Below are positions 1 through 7,939 of a stretch of 64,000 bases of DNA, piece after piece. Positions within the stretch are counted from its first letter, which is position 1; the number at the start of each line of letters is the position of its first letter. The position numbers and the translations under genes are program-made. The notes beneath the pieces are model-generated. The model was not told the origin of the DNA, searched no databases, and worked only from the letters and a program-made list of their open reading frames with translations. This stretch comes from Actinoplanes subtropicus (GTDB lineage: Bacteria > Actinomycetota > Actinomycetes > Mycobacteriales > Micromonosporaceae): NCBI RefSeq assembly GCF_000721705.1, contig NZ_JOJL01000035.1, positions 21,189 to 85,188 on the forward strand. Reading direction: 5' to 3'.

Positions 1-279
1 GCGGCCGGGGATCGCTGGCTGAGGACCTGGCTGCCGCAGATCCTGGCCGGCCCCGATTACCGGGCCGGCCGCCTGATCGTCGTCATCACCTGGGACGAAG
101 GCACCTCGACCAGCAATCACATCCCCACTGTCGTGGTCGCGCCCTTCCTGCGGCACGTCTCGGCGACCCGGCGGCTCAGTCATTGCTCCACGCTGCGGTT
201 CACCGAGGAACAACTGCGCCTGCCGTTGCTCGGCTGCGCCGCGACCGCCCTGTCACTCGGAACCGCATTGGGAATGTGA
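1..279 (+). CDS. Phosphoesterase family protein, C-terminal part
   Basis: The gene enters from the left edge; 92 residues remain, ending in TGA at 277-279. The segment reads VITWDEGT, then SNHIPTVVVAPFLRH, a SHCSTLRFTEE stretch and LPLLGCAA. This is the order found at the end of bacterial phosphoesterases of the phospholipase C/acid phosphatase type (PF04185). The DEG and SNHIPT stretches belong to the metal-binding end of that fold. Most such proteins are secreted, but the N-terminus lies outside the window, so export cannot be judged. About 190 bp without a gene follow. Moderately sure of the family; the substrate is unknown. Confidence 0.7.
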   Translation, partial: AAGDRWLRTWLPQILAGPDYRAGRLIVVITWDEGTSTSNHIPTVVVAPFLRHVSATRRLSHCSTLRFTEEQLRLPLLGCAATALSLGTALGM

Positions 280-470
280 AATCACCGCGTCGGCGCAGCC
301 ACGGATGCGATGCTGGCGACGGTGGGCGGCGCCATTTTCAGCGTTCCCTCAGCCGACGTTGGTGATCGTGGCCCGGTCCGATGCGGTCGAGCGATGGAGG
401 AGCGCGTGCCGATGCGATTCCCCGCACGCCCTTCGTCGTGGCGTTTCCTTCCCGAGCCCGGCGTGCGGCC

Positions 471-1562
471 ATGACGGGAGTCGCGGTCGAGCATGATGCC
501 GCGCCATCCGCGTCCGGGGCGCGGCGGTGGCGTATCGCCCTGGCAATCGCCATTCTCGCGGCGGCGGTGTGGGCGGCCGGCCGGGCCTCGGCCGCGGGTG
601 CGTCGTGGCCGAGGGCATTCGCGCTGATCGGCGGCCTGCCCTGGGTCCAGATCCTCGGTCTCGGTGTGTTGTGGATCCTGGGGCTGTACGTGCACACGAT
701 CGTCCTGGCCTCGTCGCTGCCGGGGCTCAGTCGCCGCCGCGCCTTGACGCTGAACCTGACCGGCAGTGCCGTCTCCAACGTCCTGCCGCTGGGCGGTCTC
801 GCCGGTACGGCCCTGAACCTCACGATGACCGCGTCCTGGGGGCACAGTCGACTTGATTTCGCCCGCTTCGTCGTGGTCTCCAAGGCCTGTGACATCGTGG
901 CGAAGCTGTTCATGCCGGCCGTCGCGCTGGCGGCTCTGCTGGCCACGGGTGCCCTCACGACCACACGCGCCGCGCCGTGGGCGATACCCGTCGCCGGCGC
1001 CGTCGTCGCCGGAGCGCTGCTGCTGTGGGCGTTGTGCGGACGGGCGACTGCCTTGCTGCACGTTGTCGGCCTTGCGGCACACGCTTGTTCGTGGGCTACG
1101 CGAGGCCGCGTCGTCGGCACCACCTGGGCGGCGGGTGTCCGCGCCCTGCTCGAGGGAACCGACGTGCTGGTGCGGCGGCGCCGGGTGGCGCTGGCCCTGG
1201 GCATGGCCGGCTACTGGCTCGCTCAGGGCGCCTTGCTGTGGTGCTGCCTGACGGCCGTCGGCCTGCGCCCGCCGGCGGCGGTGGTGTTCGCCGGGCTGGT
1301 CGTCGAGCGGGCGATGACCCTGCTGCCGATCACGCCGGGCGGCACGGGACCCGCCGAGGCCGGCATGGTGACGATTCTCCTGGCGCTCGGCGTCGACCCC
1401 ACCGGGGCGCTCGCCGGGGTCCTGCTCTTCCGCTCCTTCGTGTTCGCAGCGGAGATCCCGGTCGGCGCCGCGGTGGGGCTCGGGTGGTGGGTCACCAGGC
1501 GGCTGAGCGCACGCCGGGATTCCGCAGGCCGCCGGCGTGGGGCTCCACCGGTATGCGCGTAG
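471..1562 (+). CDS. YbhN/lysylphosphatidylglycerol-flippase-like membrane protein
   Basis: Integral membrane protein of about 363 residues. Hydrophobic segments are spaced along its length, and it carries SNVLPLGGLAG and the later MTLLPITPGGTGPAEAG. These glycine/proline re-entrant motifs are typical of the YbhN/UPF0104 (LPG synthase transmembrane) family. Such proteins are thought to move lipids or lipid-linked intermediates across the cytoplasmic membrane. An ATG at 471 is preferred because the hydrophobic core follows soon after; an in-frame start at 381 would add 30 charged residues. The gene overlaps the following glycosyltransferase by 10 bp and shares an operon with a PIG-L deacetylase, which suggests export or remodelling of a glycolipid. 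The lipid itself cannot be named. Confidence 0.75.
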   Translation: MTGVAVEHDAAPSASGARRWRIALAIAILAAAVWAAGRASAAGASWPRAFALIGGLPWVQILGLGVLWILGLYVHTIVLASSLPGLSRRRALTLNLTGSAVSNVLPLGGLAGTALNLTMTASWGHSRLDFARFVVVSKACDIVAKLFMPAVALAALLATGALTTTRAAPWAIPVAGAVVAGALLLWALCGRATALLHVVGLAAHACSWATRGRVVGTTWAAGVRALLEGTDVLVRRRRVALALGMAGYWLAQGALLWCCLTAVGLRPPAAVVFAGLVVERAMTLLPITPGGTGPAEAGMVTILLALGVDPTGALAGVLLFRSFVFAAEIPVGAAVGLGWWVTRRLSARRDSAGRRRGAPPVCA

Positions 1563-2686
1563 CCCACGTCACCGACGTCTACCTCCCCCGGCTGGGCGGC
1601 GTCGAACTGCAGGTCAGTGACCTTGCCGCACACCAACGCCGCCGTGGCGACAACTCCCTGGTCATCACCACCACCGAGGGCGGCGACCAGCTCGGCGATG
1701 TCCCTGTTCTCCGGCTCGGCGCGGGCCGTCGCCTCGCCGCCGGTCCCCATCGGCGGGTGCCCGCCGCCGAGTTGTCCGGTGTGCTGCGCGTCTGCGCCGC
1801 GGAGCTGGTACACGTACACATCTCGGCCTTCTCACCGCTGTCCTGGACGGCTGCCCGCGTGGCCGCCGCGAACGGCCTGCCGACGGTCATCTCGGTGCAC
1901 TCGATGTGGCATGACATCCTGCCCCTGGTCCGCCGGTACGCCCGTCGGCAACGGGCGGCGAGCTGGCCGGTGGAGTGGACGGCGGTCAGCACCGCGGCGG
2001 CCCAGGCGGTGAGTGCGGCGCTGGACGGCGCCGTCGTCGGAGTGTTGCCCAACGGCATCGATCCCGGCGACTGGCAGACCGTGGGGCCGCCGGCCGAGCC
2101 GCCGGTCCCCACCCTGGTCAGCGTGATGCGCATGGTCCGCCGAAAGCGACCGCAGGCCCTGCTCGACATCCTGCTCGCCCTGCACGCAAGCCACCCGGCA
2201 CGGTTCCGGGCGGTCCTGGTCGGCGACGGCCCGCACCTGCCGCGGCTACGACGCCGGGTGGACGCTTCCGGCTCCGCCGGCGCCATTCACCTGGCCGGCG
2301 CGCTGTCCCGCCCGGCCATCCGCGGCATCCTCTCGGACGCCCAGCTCTACGTCGCGCCGGCGCCGCGCGAGTCGTTCGGCATCGCCGCCCTGGAAGCCCG
2401 CACCGCCGGCCTGCCGGTCGTGGCCCGCGCCGGCACCGGCATCGCCGACTTCATCCGGCCCGAGGTCGAAGGATGGCTGGTCGGCTCCGACGCCATGCTC
2501 GCCACGACGATCGCCGGGCTGCTGGACGATCCGGCCCGGCTCGCCGCCGTCGCCGCGCACAATCGGAGCACCACACCGGCCATGAGCTGGCCGGCGGTTC
2601 TCGGCGCCGCCGACGCCATCTACGAGGCAGCGATCCGGCGCCAGACCGGCCCGCTGCTGCGGCACACGGCCGGGCAACCCGGATGA
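1553..2686 (+). CDS. Glycosyltransferase family 4 (GT-B)
   Basis: About 377 residues. The N-terminus reads MRVAHVTDVYLPRLGGVE, the usual first strand and glycine-rich loop of GT4 enzymes. The C-terminal half has LVGDGPHLPRL, the acceptor/donor segment APRESFGIAALEARTAGLPVVA, which carries the E-x7-E signature, and DFIRPEVEGWLV. It should transfer a sugar from a nucleotide donor to a lipid or small acceptor at the inner face of the membrane. It lies between the flippase-like gene (10-bp overlap) and the deacetylase (ATGA overlap), so the three are probably translationally coupled. The combination of GT4, PIG-L deacetylase and transporter suggests a modified glycolipid or pseudodisaccharide; mycothiol MshA/MshB is a family parallel, but I see nothing that proves that role. 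Confidence 0.85.
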   Translation: MRVAHVTDVYLPRLGGVELQVSDLAAHQRRRGDNSLVITTTEGGDQLGDVPVLRLGAGRRLAAGPHRRVPAAELSGVLRVCAAELVHVHISAFSPLSWTAARVAAANGLPTVISVHSMWHDILPLVRRYARRQRAASWPVEWTAVSTAAAQAVSAALDGAVVGVLPNGIDPGDWQTVGPPAEPPVPTLVSVMRMVRRKRPQALLDILLALHASHPARFRAVLVGDGPHLPRLRRRVDASGSAGAIHLAGALSRPAIRGILSDAQLYVAPAPRESFGIAALEARTAGLPVVARAGTGIADFIRPEVEGWLVGSDAMLATTIAGLLDDPARLAAVAAHNRSTTPAMSWPAVLGAADAIYEAAIRRQTGPLLRHTAGQPG

Positions 2687-3558
2687 CGCAACGGTTCACG
2701 CTGGTGGCGTTCCACGCACATCCCGACGACGAGAGCCTGCTCACCGGCGGCACCTTGGCGCGCGCCGCCGCGGAAGGCCATCGCGTCGTGCTGGTCGTCG
2801 CGACCCTCGGCGAGGCCGGCGGTGCCGCCGGAGGACGGGAGCTCGGCGCTCGGCGGGAAGCCGAGCTGCACCGCGCGGCCGAAGCGCTCGGCTGCGCCCG
2901 CGTCGCCGTACTCGGCTACCGCGATTCCGGTCTGAACGGCGACTCGCCCTCGACGGCCGGCGATCCACCGCGATTCGTCGACGTCCCGGTCGAGCCGGCC
3001 GCGGCGGGGTTGATCGAGATCCTCCGTGCGGAGCGCGCGGACGTCCTCACCGGCTACGACGCAAACGGCGGATACGGTCACCCCGATCACCGCCACCTGC
3101 ACTTGGTGGCACGGTATGCCGCAGCCGCGGCCAGGACTCCGGTGTTGCTGGAGGCGACCGTGGACCGGAGGAAGCTGCGAGCCCTGCTCGGCGTGATGAG
3201 GCTGGCCGGTCGCCTGCTCCCGCGGCTGCCGCTGAACGCGGCATCCGACGCGTACACCGCCGGCTCGGCGACGACGCACGCCGTCGACGTCCGCCGCTAC
3301 TGGAAGCAGAAACGCGCCGGCCTGCGCGCACACGAGAGCCAGACGCAGGGCGGCCAGGGATGGCGGACCGTCGCCCTGCTGGCACGGCTGCCCGGTCCCC
3401 TGTTCCGCCTGATCGCCGGACGGGAGTGGTTCACCGAAGTCGGCCGGCGGCCGGTCACGCACCGTGACGGCGACGTTTTCGCCACCCTACGGCGATCGGC
3501 CTGTGTTCTACCAGAAAACGCGACGCCATGTGCGCGATTGCGGTTACCACTCGAATGA
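2683..3558 (+). CDS. PIG-L/LmbE family deacetylase
   Basis: About 291 residues. The N-terminus carries FHAHPDDESL, the AHPDDE zinc-binding signature of PIG-L/LmbE N-acetyl-hydrolases (GlcNAc-inositol deacetylase MshB, mycothiol conjugate amidase Mca, GlcNAc-PI deacetylase). GHPDHRH further in supplies the remaining zinc histidine. The start ATG overlaps the stop of the glycosyltransferase (ATGA). It probably removes an acetyl group from a GlcNAc unit built by that enzyme. An MshB or Mca role is possible, but the neighbours are envelope genes and not thiol metabolism, so a glycolipid substrate fits as well. Confidence 0.85.
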   Translation: MTQRFTLVAFHAHPDDESLLTGGTLARAAAEGHRVVLVVATLGEAGGAAGGRELGARREAELHRAAEALGCARVAVLGYRDSGLNGDSPSTAGDPPRFVDVPVEPAAAGLIEILRAERADVLTGYDANGGYGHPDHRHLHLVARYAAAAARTPVLLEATVDRRKLRALLGVMRLAGRLLPRLPLNAASDAYTAGSATTHAVDVRRYWKQKRAGLRAHESQTQGGQGWRTVALLARLPGPLFRLIAGREWFTEVGRRPVTHRDGDVFATLRRSACVLPENATPCARLRLPLE

Positions 3559-3562
3559 GCGC

Positions 3563-3578
3563 TTCAGCGGAATTTAAG
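3563..3578. promoter_or_regulatory. 11-bp direct repeat TTCAG-N6-TTAAG (site S1)
   Basis: TTCAG at 3563-3567 and TTAAG at 3574-3578 are exactly 11 bp apart. On the minus strand this reads CTTAA-N6-CTGAA. It is one of seven such sites in the window and lies about 60 bp before the COG4705 gene. One-turn direct repeats are the usual target of OmpR-family response regulators, two of which are nearby. Confidence 0.5.
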
Positions 3579-3610
3579 GCGGCATGCTTCATGGTGGGCA
3601 GCCGTCGCAA

Positions 3611-3630
3611 GCCATTCTGAGCCATTCTAA
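3611..3630 (+). repeat. Tandem 10-bp repeat GCCATTCT(G/A)A
   Basis: GCCATTCTGA at 3611-3620 is followed directly by GCCATTCTAA at 3621-3630, just before the AAGGAG ribosome binding site (3629-3634) of the COG4705 gene. Its place in the leader suggests a protein-binding site or a translational control element. The 10-bp period differs from the 11-bp sites. Confidence 0.5.
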
Positions 3631-3639
3631 GGAGAAATA

Positions 3640-4926
3640 ATGTCGGTGACTTATGCCACCGCAGAACGCACGCGTGTCTGGTTGACAAAAGTACCGGCCA
3701 TCACCGCGACGTTCTGGGTCATCAAAGTATTGTCCACGACAATCGGTGAGACGTTTGCCGACTATCTGACCGTTAACGTCGGACTGGGGCCGCTGGTCAC
3801 CGACGCCCTCATGGCCGCCGTGCTCGTCACCGCACTGGTCATCCAGTTCCGCACCCGGCAATACACGCCCTGGATCTACTGGCTGTGCGTGGTGCTGGTG
3901 AGCATCGTCGGCACCCAGATCACCGACTTCTTCACCGACACGCTGGGCGTCAGCCTCTACCTGAGCACTGCGGTCTTCGCCGTCGTTCTCGCCATTGTCT
4001 TCGTCGTCTGGCACCGCCAGGAACACACCCTGGCGATCACCTCGATCGACACCCCGCGCCGCGAGGCCTTCTACTGGGGAGCCATCCTCACCACGTTCGC
4101 GCTCGGCACCGCGGCCGGCGATCTGGCCACCGAGGCGCTGAGCCTGGGCTTCCGCAACGGCGTGCTGATCTTCGGCGGGCTCATCGCGGCGACCTGGATC
4201 GCGTACAAAATCGGATTCGGTCAGGTTTTGACCTTCTGGATCGCTTATGTGCTGACCCGGCCGCTCGGTGCCTCGATGGGCGACCTGCTCACCCAGGACA
4301 AGCAGTTCGGCGGGCTCGCGCTGGGCGCCAGCGCGACCAGCATCCTGTTCTTCGCAGTCATCATCGTGCTGGTCACCCGGGAGCAGCTGCTGGTCAATCG
4401 GCACGGGGTGGCGGCGAAGGGCAGCGGACCCGCCGGTGGGCATCGGGCCGACTACGCGTGGGCCGCCGCCGGTCTGGTGGTGGTCGCCGGCGTGGGCCTG
4501 GGGCTCAGCGCGACCCACTCCGACACCTCGGACAGCGGCAGCAACTCCCTGGCCGTGGTAGACCCGGGAGCGCCCGCGGCCGGTCAGTCCGCCGGCACCA
4601 CCGGTCGAGCGGCGCCCGCGCGGAAGGTGCACCCGACCACACGGCTCGGCGACCTCACCAGCTTCGCCACCATTGTGACTGACGTGAAGGGCAAGGTCGC
4701 CAAGAACGACCTGGCCGGCGCCAAGGCCCGGATCAAGGATCTAGAGGTGGCCTGGGACGACGCCGAGGCCGGGCTCAAGCCCCGGGACGCCGGCAAGTGG
4801 CACCAGCTCGACGGCCAGATCGACGATGCCCTCACCGCCCTGCGTGCGGGCAGCCCGAGCCAGTCGACCTGCGCGTCGACGCTCGCCACCCTGCTCACCA
4901 CCCTGAACAAGTTCGACGGCATCTGA
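3640..4926 (+). CDS. COG4705-type multispanning membrane protein with extra C-terminal domain
   Basis: 428 residues. The first 260 or so form about eight hydrophobic segments with repeated polar motifs (TIGETFADYL, GTQITDFFTDTLG, GTAAGDLATEALS, RPLGASMGDLL). This arrangement is that of the uncharacterised COG4705 membrane-anchored family. After a further membrane segment and a low-complexity Ser/Asp/Gly linker comes a helical region of about 90 residues (from DLTSFATIVTDVKGKVAKND) that resembles helical tails on other actinobacterial envelope proteins. The start has AAGGAG six bases upstream. A direct-repeat site precedes it and the HK1/RR1 signalling genes follow, so it may be controlled by them. 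Function unknown. Confidence 0.7.
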   Translation: MSVTYATAERTRVWLTKVPAITATFWVIKVLSTTIGETFADYLTVNVGLGPLVTDALMAAVLVTALVIQFRTRQYTPWIYWLCVVLVSIVGTQITDFFTDTLGVSLYLSTAVFAVVLAIVFVVWHRQEHTLAITSIDTPRREAFYWGAILTTFALGTAAGDLATEALSLGFRNGVLIFGGLIAATWIAYKIGFGQVLTFWIAYVLTRPLGASMGDLLTQDKQFGGLALGASATSILFFAVIIVLVTREQLLVNRHGVAAKGSGPAGGHRADYAWAAAGLVVVAGVGLGLSATHSDTSDSGSNSLAVVDPGAPAAGQSAGTTGRAAPARKVHPTTRLGDLTSFATIVTDVKGKVAKNDLAGAKARIKDLEVAWDDAEAGLKPRDAGKWHQLDGQIDDALTALRAGSPSQSTCASTLATLLTTLNKFDGI

Positions 4927-4988
4927 CCGGCCGGGCCGCTGGGTCGTGCTGCGCGGGACGCATCATGACCCGGTGGTCTCCTCCGGGA

Positions 4989-5004
4989 TTCAGCTCCTCG
5001 TCAG
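4989..5004. promoter_or_regulatory. 11-bp direct repeat TTCAG-N6-GTCAG (site S2)
   Basis: TTCAG at 4989-4993 and GTCAG at 5000-5004, 11 bp apart and 25 bp before the HK1 start. Reverse complement CTGAC-N6-CTGAA. Same spacing and core as the other sites; one half departs from consensus. Confidence 0.45.
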
Positions 5005-5028
5005 GTTGGGTCACCTACGTTCCCGCAC

Positions 5029-6411
5029 ATGAGCAGATGGCTGGGTGGCGTCCGGCTGCGCACGGCGATCGCGGCGGCGGTCGTCGTCGGGGTGGCCGGG
5101 GTGGTTGCCGCGTTCGGTTTCGTGCGAGCGACGGAGTCGATTCTGACGCACAACGTCGACAGCGCTGTTCGCCAACGTGTCGCCGAGGTCAAGACCGGGC
5201 TGCGTGACGACGAGGCGTCCGACGTGCTCGAGACCCTGACCGGGAACACCACGCTGATTCAGGTCCTCGACAGCTCGGGAAACCCCGTCGCGACGTCGTT
5301 CCCCGTGGGGTCGAGACCGCCGCTGGCGAGCCACGCCGTCCCCGTCGGCAGCACAGTGAAGTCCACGCGGCCGTGGCCGACCGGCGACGACGCTCCGTAC
5401 CGGATCTGGGCGGCCGGGGTGAAGACGTCGAAAGGGCCGCAAACGGTGGTCGTCGCGCAGTCGCTGCAGCCCGTCCGGGAGAACACCGAGGCGCTGACTC
5501 GTACCCTGGCCACCGGCATGCCTTTCCTGGTGGCCGTCGTCGGGTTGGCCACCTTCGTCTTCGTCGGACGCTCGCTGCGGCCGGTAGAGGCTATTCGCCG
5601 GCGGGTCGCCTCAATCACGGCCCAGGACCTGCACGCCCGAGTGCCGCTGCCGGGCGGCCATGACGAGGTGGCCGCGCTGGCTCGCACCATGAATGCCATG
5701 CTCGACCGGCTCGAGGCGGCGGCCATCGCGCAGCGCCGGTTCGTCGCCGATGCCGGGCACGAGTTGCGGAGCCCTCTCACTACGGTTCAGGTCGGCCTCG
5801 ACTACCTGGCAACCCGGGCCACCTCCGAGACCGGGCTGGCCCAGATCAGCTTGCTGCAAGGCGAGGCGGAACGGCTCGGCACGCTGGTGGCGGATCTGTT
5901 GCTGCTGGCCCGCTCCGACGAGCACGGGCTCGCGTTCCGGCAGGACGAGCTGGACCTGGACGACCTGGTGTTCGCCGAGCGTGAGCGGTTCACCGCCCGC
6001 TTCCCGTCGGTGGATCTTCGGCTTCGGCTGGAGCCGGTGCGCCTCGTCGGAGACGCCGCCCGGCTGCGGCGGGCCGTACGCAACCTGCTGGACAACGCGG
6101 CCCGGCACGCGCGCTCGACGGTGACCGTCACGGTCCGGCAGGACGATTGCGCCCATCTGGTGATCACCGACGACGGCCGCGGTATCGACCCGGTCGACCG
6201 GGAGCGGATCTTCGATCGGTTCGTACGCCTGGACGACAGCCGGTCCCGGCACGACGGTGGCTCGGGTCTCGGGCTGCCGATCACCCGGGAGATCGTCGAC
6301 GGGCACGGCGGCGACGTCCGTGTCGACGACGGTCCGGGCGCCGTCTTCCATGTCCGGCTCCCGCTGCACGCGGAGGGCGCGGATCACCCGCCGTTGGCCG
6401 CCAGCCGGTAA
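5029..6411 (+). CDS. Sensor histidine kinase 1 (HAMP-HisKA-HATPase)
   Basis: 460 residues. A membrane segment at about 11-31, an extracytoplasmic domain of about 130 residues and a second membrane segment at about 163-180 are followed by HAMP (RSLRPVEAIRRRV). HisKA has the phosphorylated His in HELRSPL (about H244). The ATPase domain carries NLLDNAARHA (N box), DDGRGIDP (G1), FDRFVR (F box) and GGSGLGLPI (G2). It is paralogous to the kinase at 16204. It is transcribed towards its likely partner RR1 and their 3' ends overlap by 28 bp, an unusual tail-to-tail layout for a two-component pair. The signal is unknown. Confidence 0.9.
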   Translation: MSRWLGGVRLRTAIAAAVVVGVAGVVAAFGFVRATESILTHNVDSAVRQRVAEVKTGLRDDEASDVLETLTGNTTLIQVLDSSGNPVATSFPVGSRPPLASHAVPVGSTVKSTRPWPTGDDAPYRIWAAGVKTSKGPQTVVVAQSLQPVRENTEALTRTLATGMPFLVAVVGLATFVFVGRSLRPVEAIRRRVASITAQDLHARVPLPGGHDEVAALARTMNAMLDRLEAAAIAQRRFVADAGHELRSPLTTVQVGLDYLATRATSETGLAQISLLQGEAERLGTLVADLLLLARSDEHGLAFRQDELDLDDLVFAERERFTARFPSVDLRLRLEPVRLVGDAARLRRAVRNLLDNAARHARSTVTVTVRQDDCAHLVITDDGRGIDPVDRERIFDRFVRLDDSRSRHDGGSGLGLPITREIVDGHGGDVRVDDGPGAVFHVRLPLHAEGADHPPLAASR

Positions 6412-7061
6412 CCGGCGCCGCGGACGGTCTCGATCGCCGACCGGCCGAACGGCTGGTCGATCTTCTTGCGCAGGTAGCGGATGTAGACCTCGACGATGTT
6501 GGTGTCGCCGTCGAAGGTCCAGTCCCAGACGCCGCCGATGATCGCGTTCTTGGAGACGACCTCGCCGCGGTGCCGGATCAGGAATTCCAGCAGCGCGAAC
6601 TCCCGGCTGGTCACCGAGATCTCCTGGTCGCCGCGGGTGACCCGGCGGGTCGCCGGATCGACGCTCAGGTCGCCGGCGACGAGCACGGCCGGCCGCTCGG
6701 GCCGCCCGCGGCGGACCACCGCGCGGAGCCGGGCCAGCAGCACCACCAGCGAGAACGGCTTGGTGAGGTAGTCGTCGGCGCCCAGGTCGAGGGCGTCCGC
6801 CTGGTCGTACTCGCCGTCCTTGGCGGTCAGCATCACGATCGGCGTCCACACCTCCCGGCCGCGCAGTTGCCGGCAGACCTCGTAGCCGCTGAGCCCCGGC
6901 AGCATGATGTCCAGCACGATCACGTCGTACGGGTGCTCGGTCGCGGCCCACAGCCCGTCGTCGCCGGTGGTCGCGACGTCGACCGCGAAGCCCTCCCCGA
7001 TCAGGGCGTCGCGCACCATCGCGGCCAGCGCCGCCTCGTCCTCCACGAGCAGAACACGCAC
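6384..7061 (-). CDS. OmpR/PhoB-family response regulator 1
   Basis: 225 residues. The receiver domain has VLLVEDE, phospho-acceptor D51 in VLDIMLPG and K101 in YLTKPF. The winged-helix C-terminus has SREFALLEFLIRH and the recognition-helix segment NIVEVYIRYLRKKID. It starts at GTG 7061 with GAGGA six bases upstream and lies 10 bp after the stop of ubiA, so it is probably the last gene of the DPA operon. Its 3' end overlaps that of HK1. RR2 (15444) is very similar, with one change in the recognition segment (R to G), so the two may bind the same DNA sites. Confidence 0.9.
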   Translation of the reverse strand: MRVLLVEDEAALAAMVRDALIGEGFAVDVATTGDDGLWAATEHPYDVIVLDIMLPGLSGYEVCRQLRGREVWTPIVMLTAKDGEYDQADALDLGADDYLTKPFSLVVLLARLRAVVRRGRPERPAVLVAGDLSVDPATRRVTRGDQEISVTSREFALLEFLIRHRGEVVSKNAIIGGVWDWTFDGDTNIVEVYIRYLRKKIDQPFGRSAIETVRGAGYRLAANGG

Positions 7062-7071
7062 TTGTCGTCCT

Positions 7072-7938
7072 CTATCCGAAGTAGAGCGCCGCGGTCGCCA
7101 TGGATCCCCAGGCGAAGCCGCTGATCAGCAGGAACCGGTCCGAGACGAGCAGGTTTTCGGGTGCCTCGCCGTCGCCGCGGGCGACCAGCAGGCTGTAGCG
7201 CATCAGCCCGGCCAGGAACGGCACCAGCGACAGGCCGAGCAGCGGCAAGGAGGCGTCGCCGGAAAATTCAAAGGCCCAGCAGGCGTACGCGATGACGGTC
7301 CCGGTCAAGGTCATGGTAAGCGTCTGCTGCAGCCAGGGCAGCGAGTACCCGGCCAGGACCGCCCGCGCGTCCCGGTCACGGCGCAACTCGCTCAGCCGCT
7401 TGCCGGTCACCAGGAACAGCGACCCGAGCAGCGCGGTGAGCAGGAACCAGCTCGACATCGGCACCCCGGCGGCGACTGCCCCGCCCACGGTGCGCAGCAG
7501 GAACCCGCCGGCGACCGCGAGGATGTCGACGACCGCGATCCGTTTGAGCCGCCAGCTGTAGGCGAAGGTCAGGGCCAGGTAAGCCGCCACGCACCCGAAC
7601 AGGGCAAAGCCGGCCAGCGGCGCCACCGCCAGCGCCGCCACCAGCAGCCCGAGGCCCCAGAACCATGCAGTGCGCACCGAGATGACCCCGGACGCCACCG
7701 GCCGCCGGCACTTGACCGGGTGACGCCGATCGGCCTCGACATCGGCGGCATCGTTGATGAAATACGTCGCGGCCGACGCCAGCACGAACGCGAGCAACGC
7801 CACGAAACTGGCCGGCTCGACCAGGACGCCGGCGGCTAGCGGAGCGGCGAACACGAGCCCGTTCTTGATCCACTGCCGGGGCCGGGCGGCGGCCAGCAGC
7901 GGCGACGAGACCGGCTGGGCGAGGGTCGGCGCGGCCAT
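7072..7938 (-). CDS. ubiA: Decaprenyl-phosphate phosphoribosyltransferase (UbiA family)
   Basis: 288 residues with about nine membrane segments. The prenyl-diphosphate/Mg motif lies at about 62-80 (ND-x2-D-x2-AD, then RRHPVKCRRP), and a second motif is LVTGKRLSELR. Both match the actinobacterial UbiA (Rv3806c type), which joins PRPP to decaprenyl phosphate to give DPPR, the first step to decaprenylphosphoryl-arabinose, at the cytoplasmic membrane. dprE1 and dprE2, which catalyse the final epimerisation, lie upstream in the same operon. This context makes the DPPR synthase call firmer than sequence alone would. It begins 1 bp from the stop of the glycosidase gene. Confidence 0.85.
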   Translation of the reverse strand: MAAPTLAQPVSSPLLAAARPRQWIKNGLVFAAPLAAGVLVEPASFVALLAFVLASAATYFINDAADVEADRRHPVKCRRPVASGVISVRTAWFWGLGLLVAALAVAPLAGFALFGCVAAYLALTFAYSWRLKRIAVVDILAVAGGFLLRTVGGAVAAGVPMSSWFLLTALLGSLFLVTGKRLSELRRDRDARAVLAGYSLPWLQQTLTMTLTGTVIAYACWAFEFSGDASLPLLGLSLVPFLAGLMRYSLLVARGDGEAPENLLVSDRFLLISGFAWGSMATAALYFG

Positions 7939-7939
7939 C

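Noticed and set aside
282..1204. Long minus-strand open frames opposite the flippase-like gene
   Set aside because: High-GC DNA gives long antisense frames; these are Arg/Gly/Pro rich, have no family motifs and shadow a well-supported gene.
3611..3630. Tandem GCCATTCT repeat as an eighth member of the 11-bp repeat set
   Set aside because: Spacing is 10 bp and the core does not contain CTGAA/CTTAA; kept as a separate repeat.
5611..6951. 446-residue minus-strand open frame across HK1 and RR1
   Set aside because: It is out of frame with both; its translation is a scrambled shadow of the regulator and kinase.
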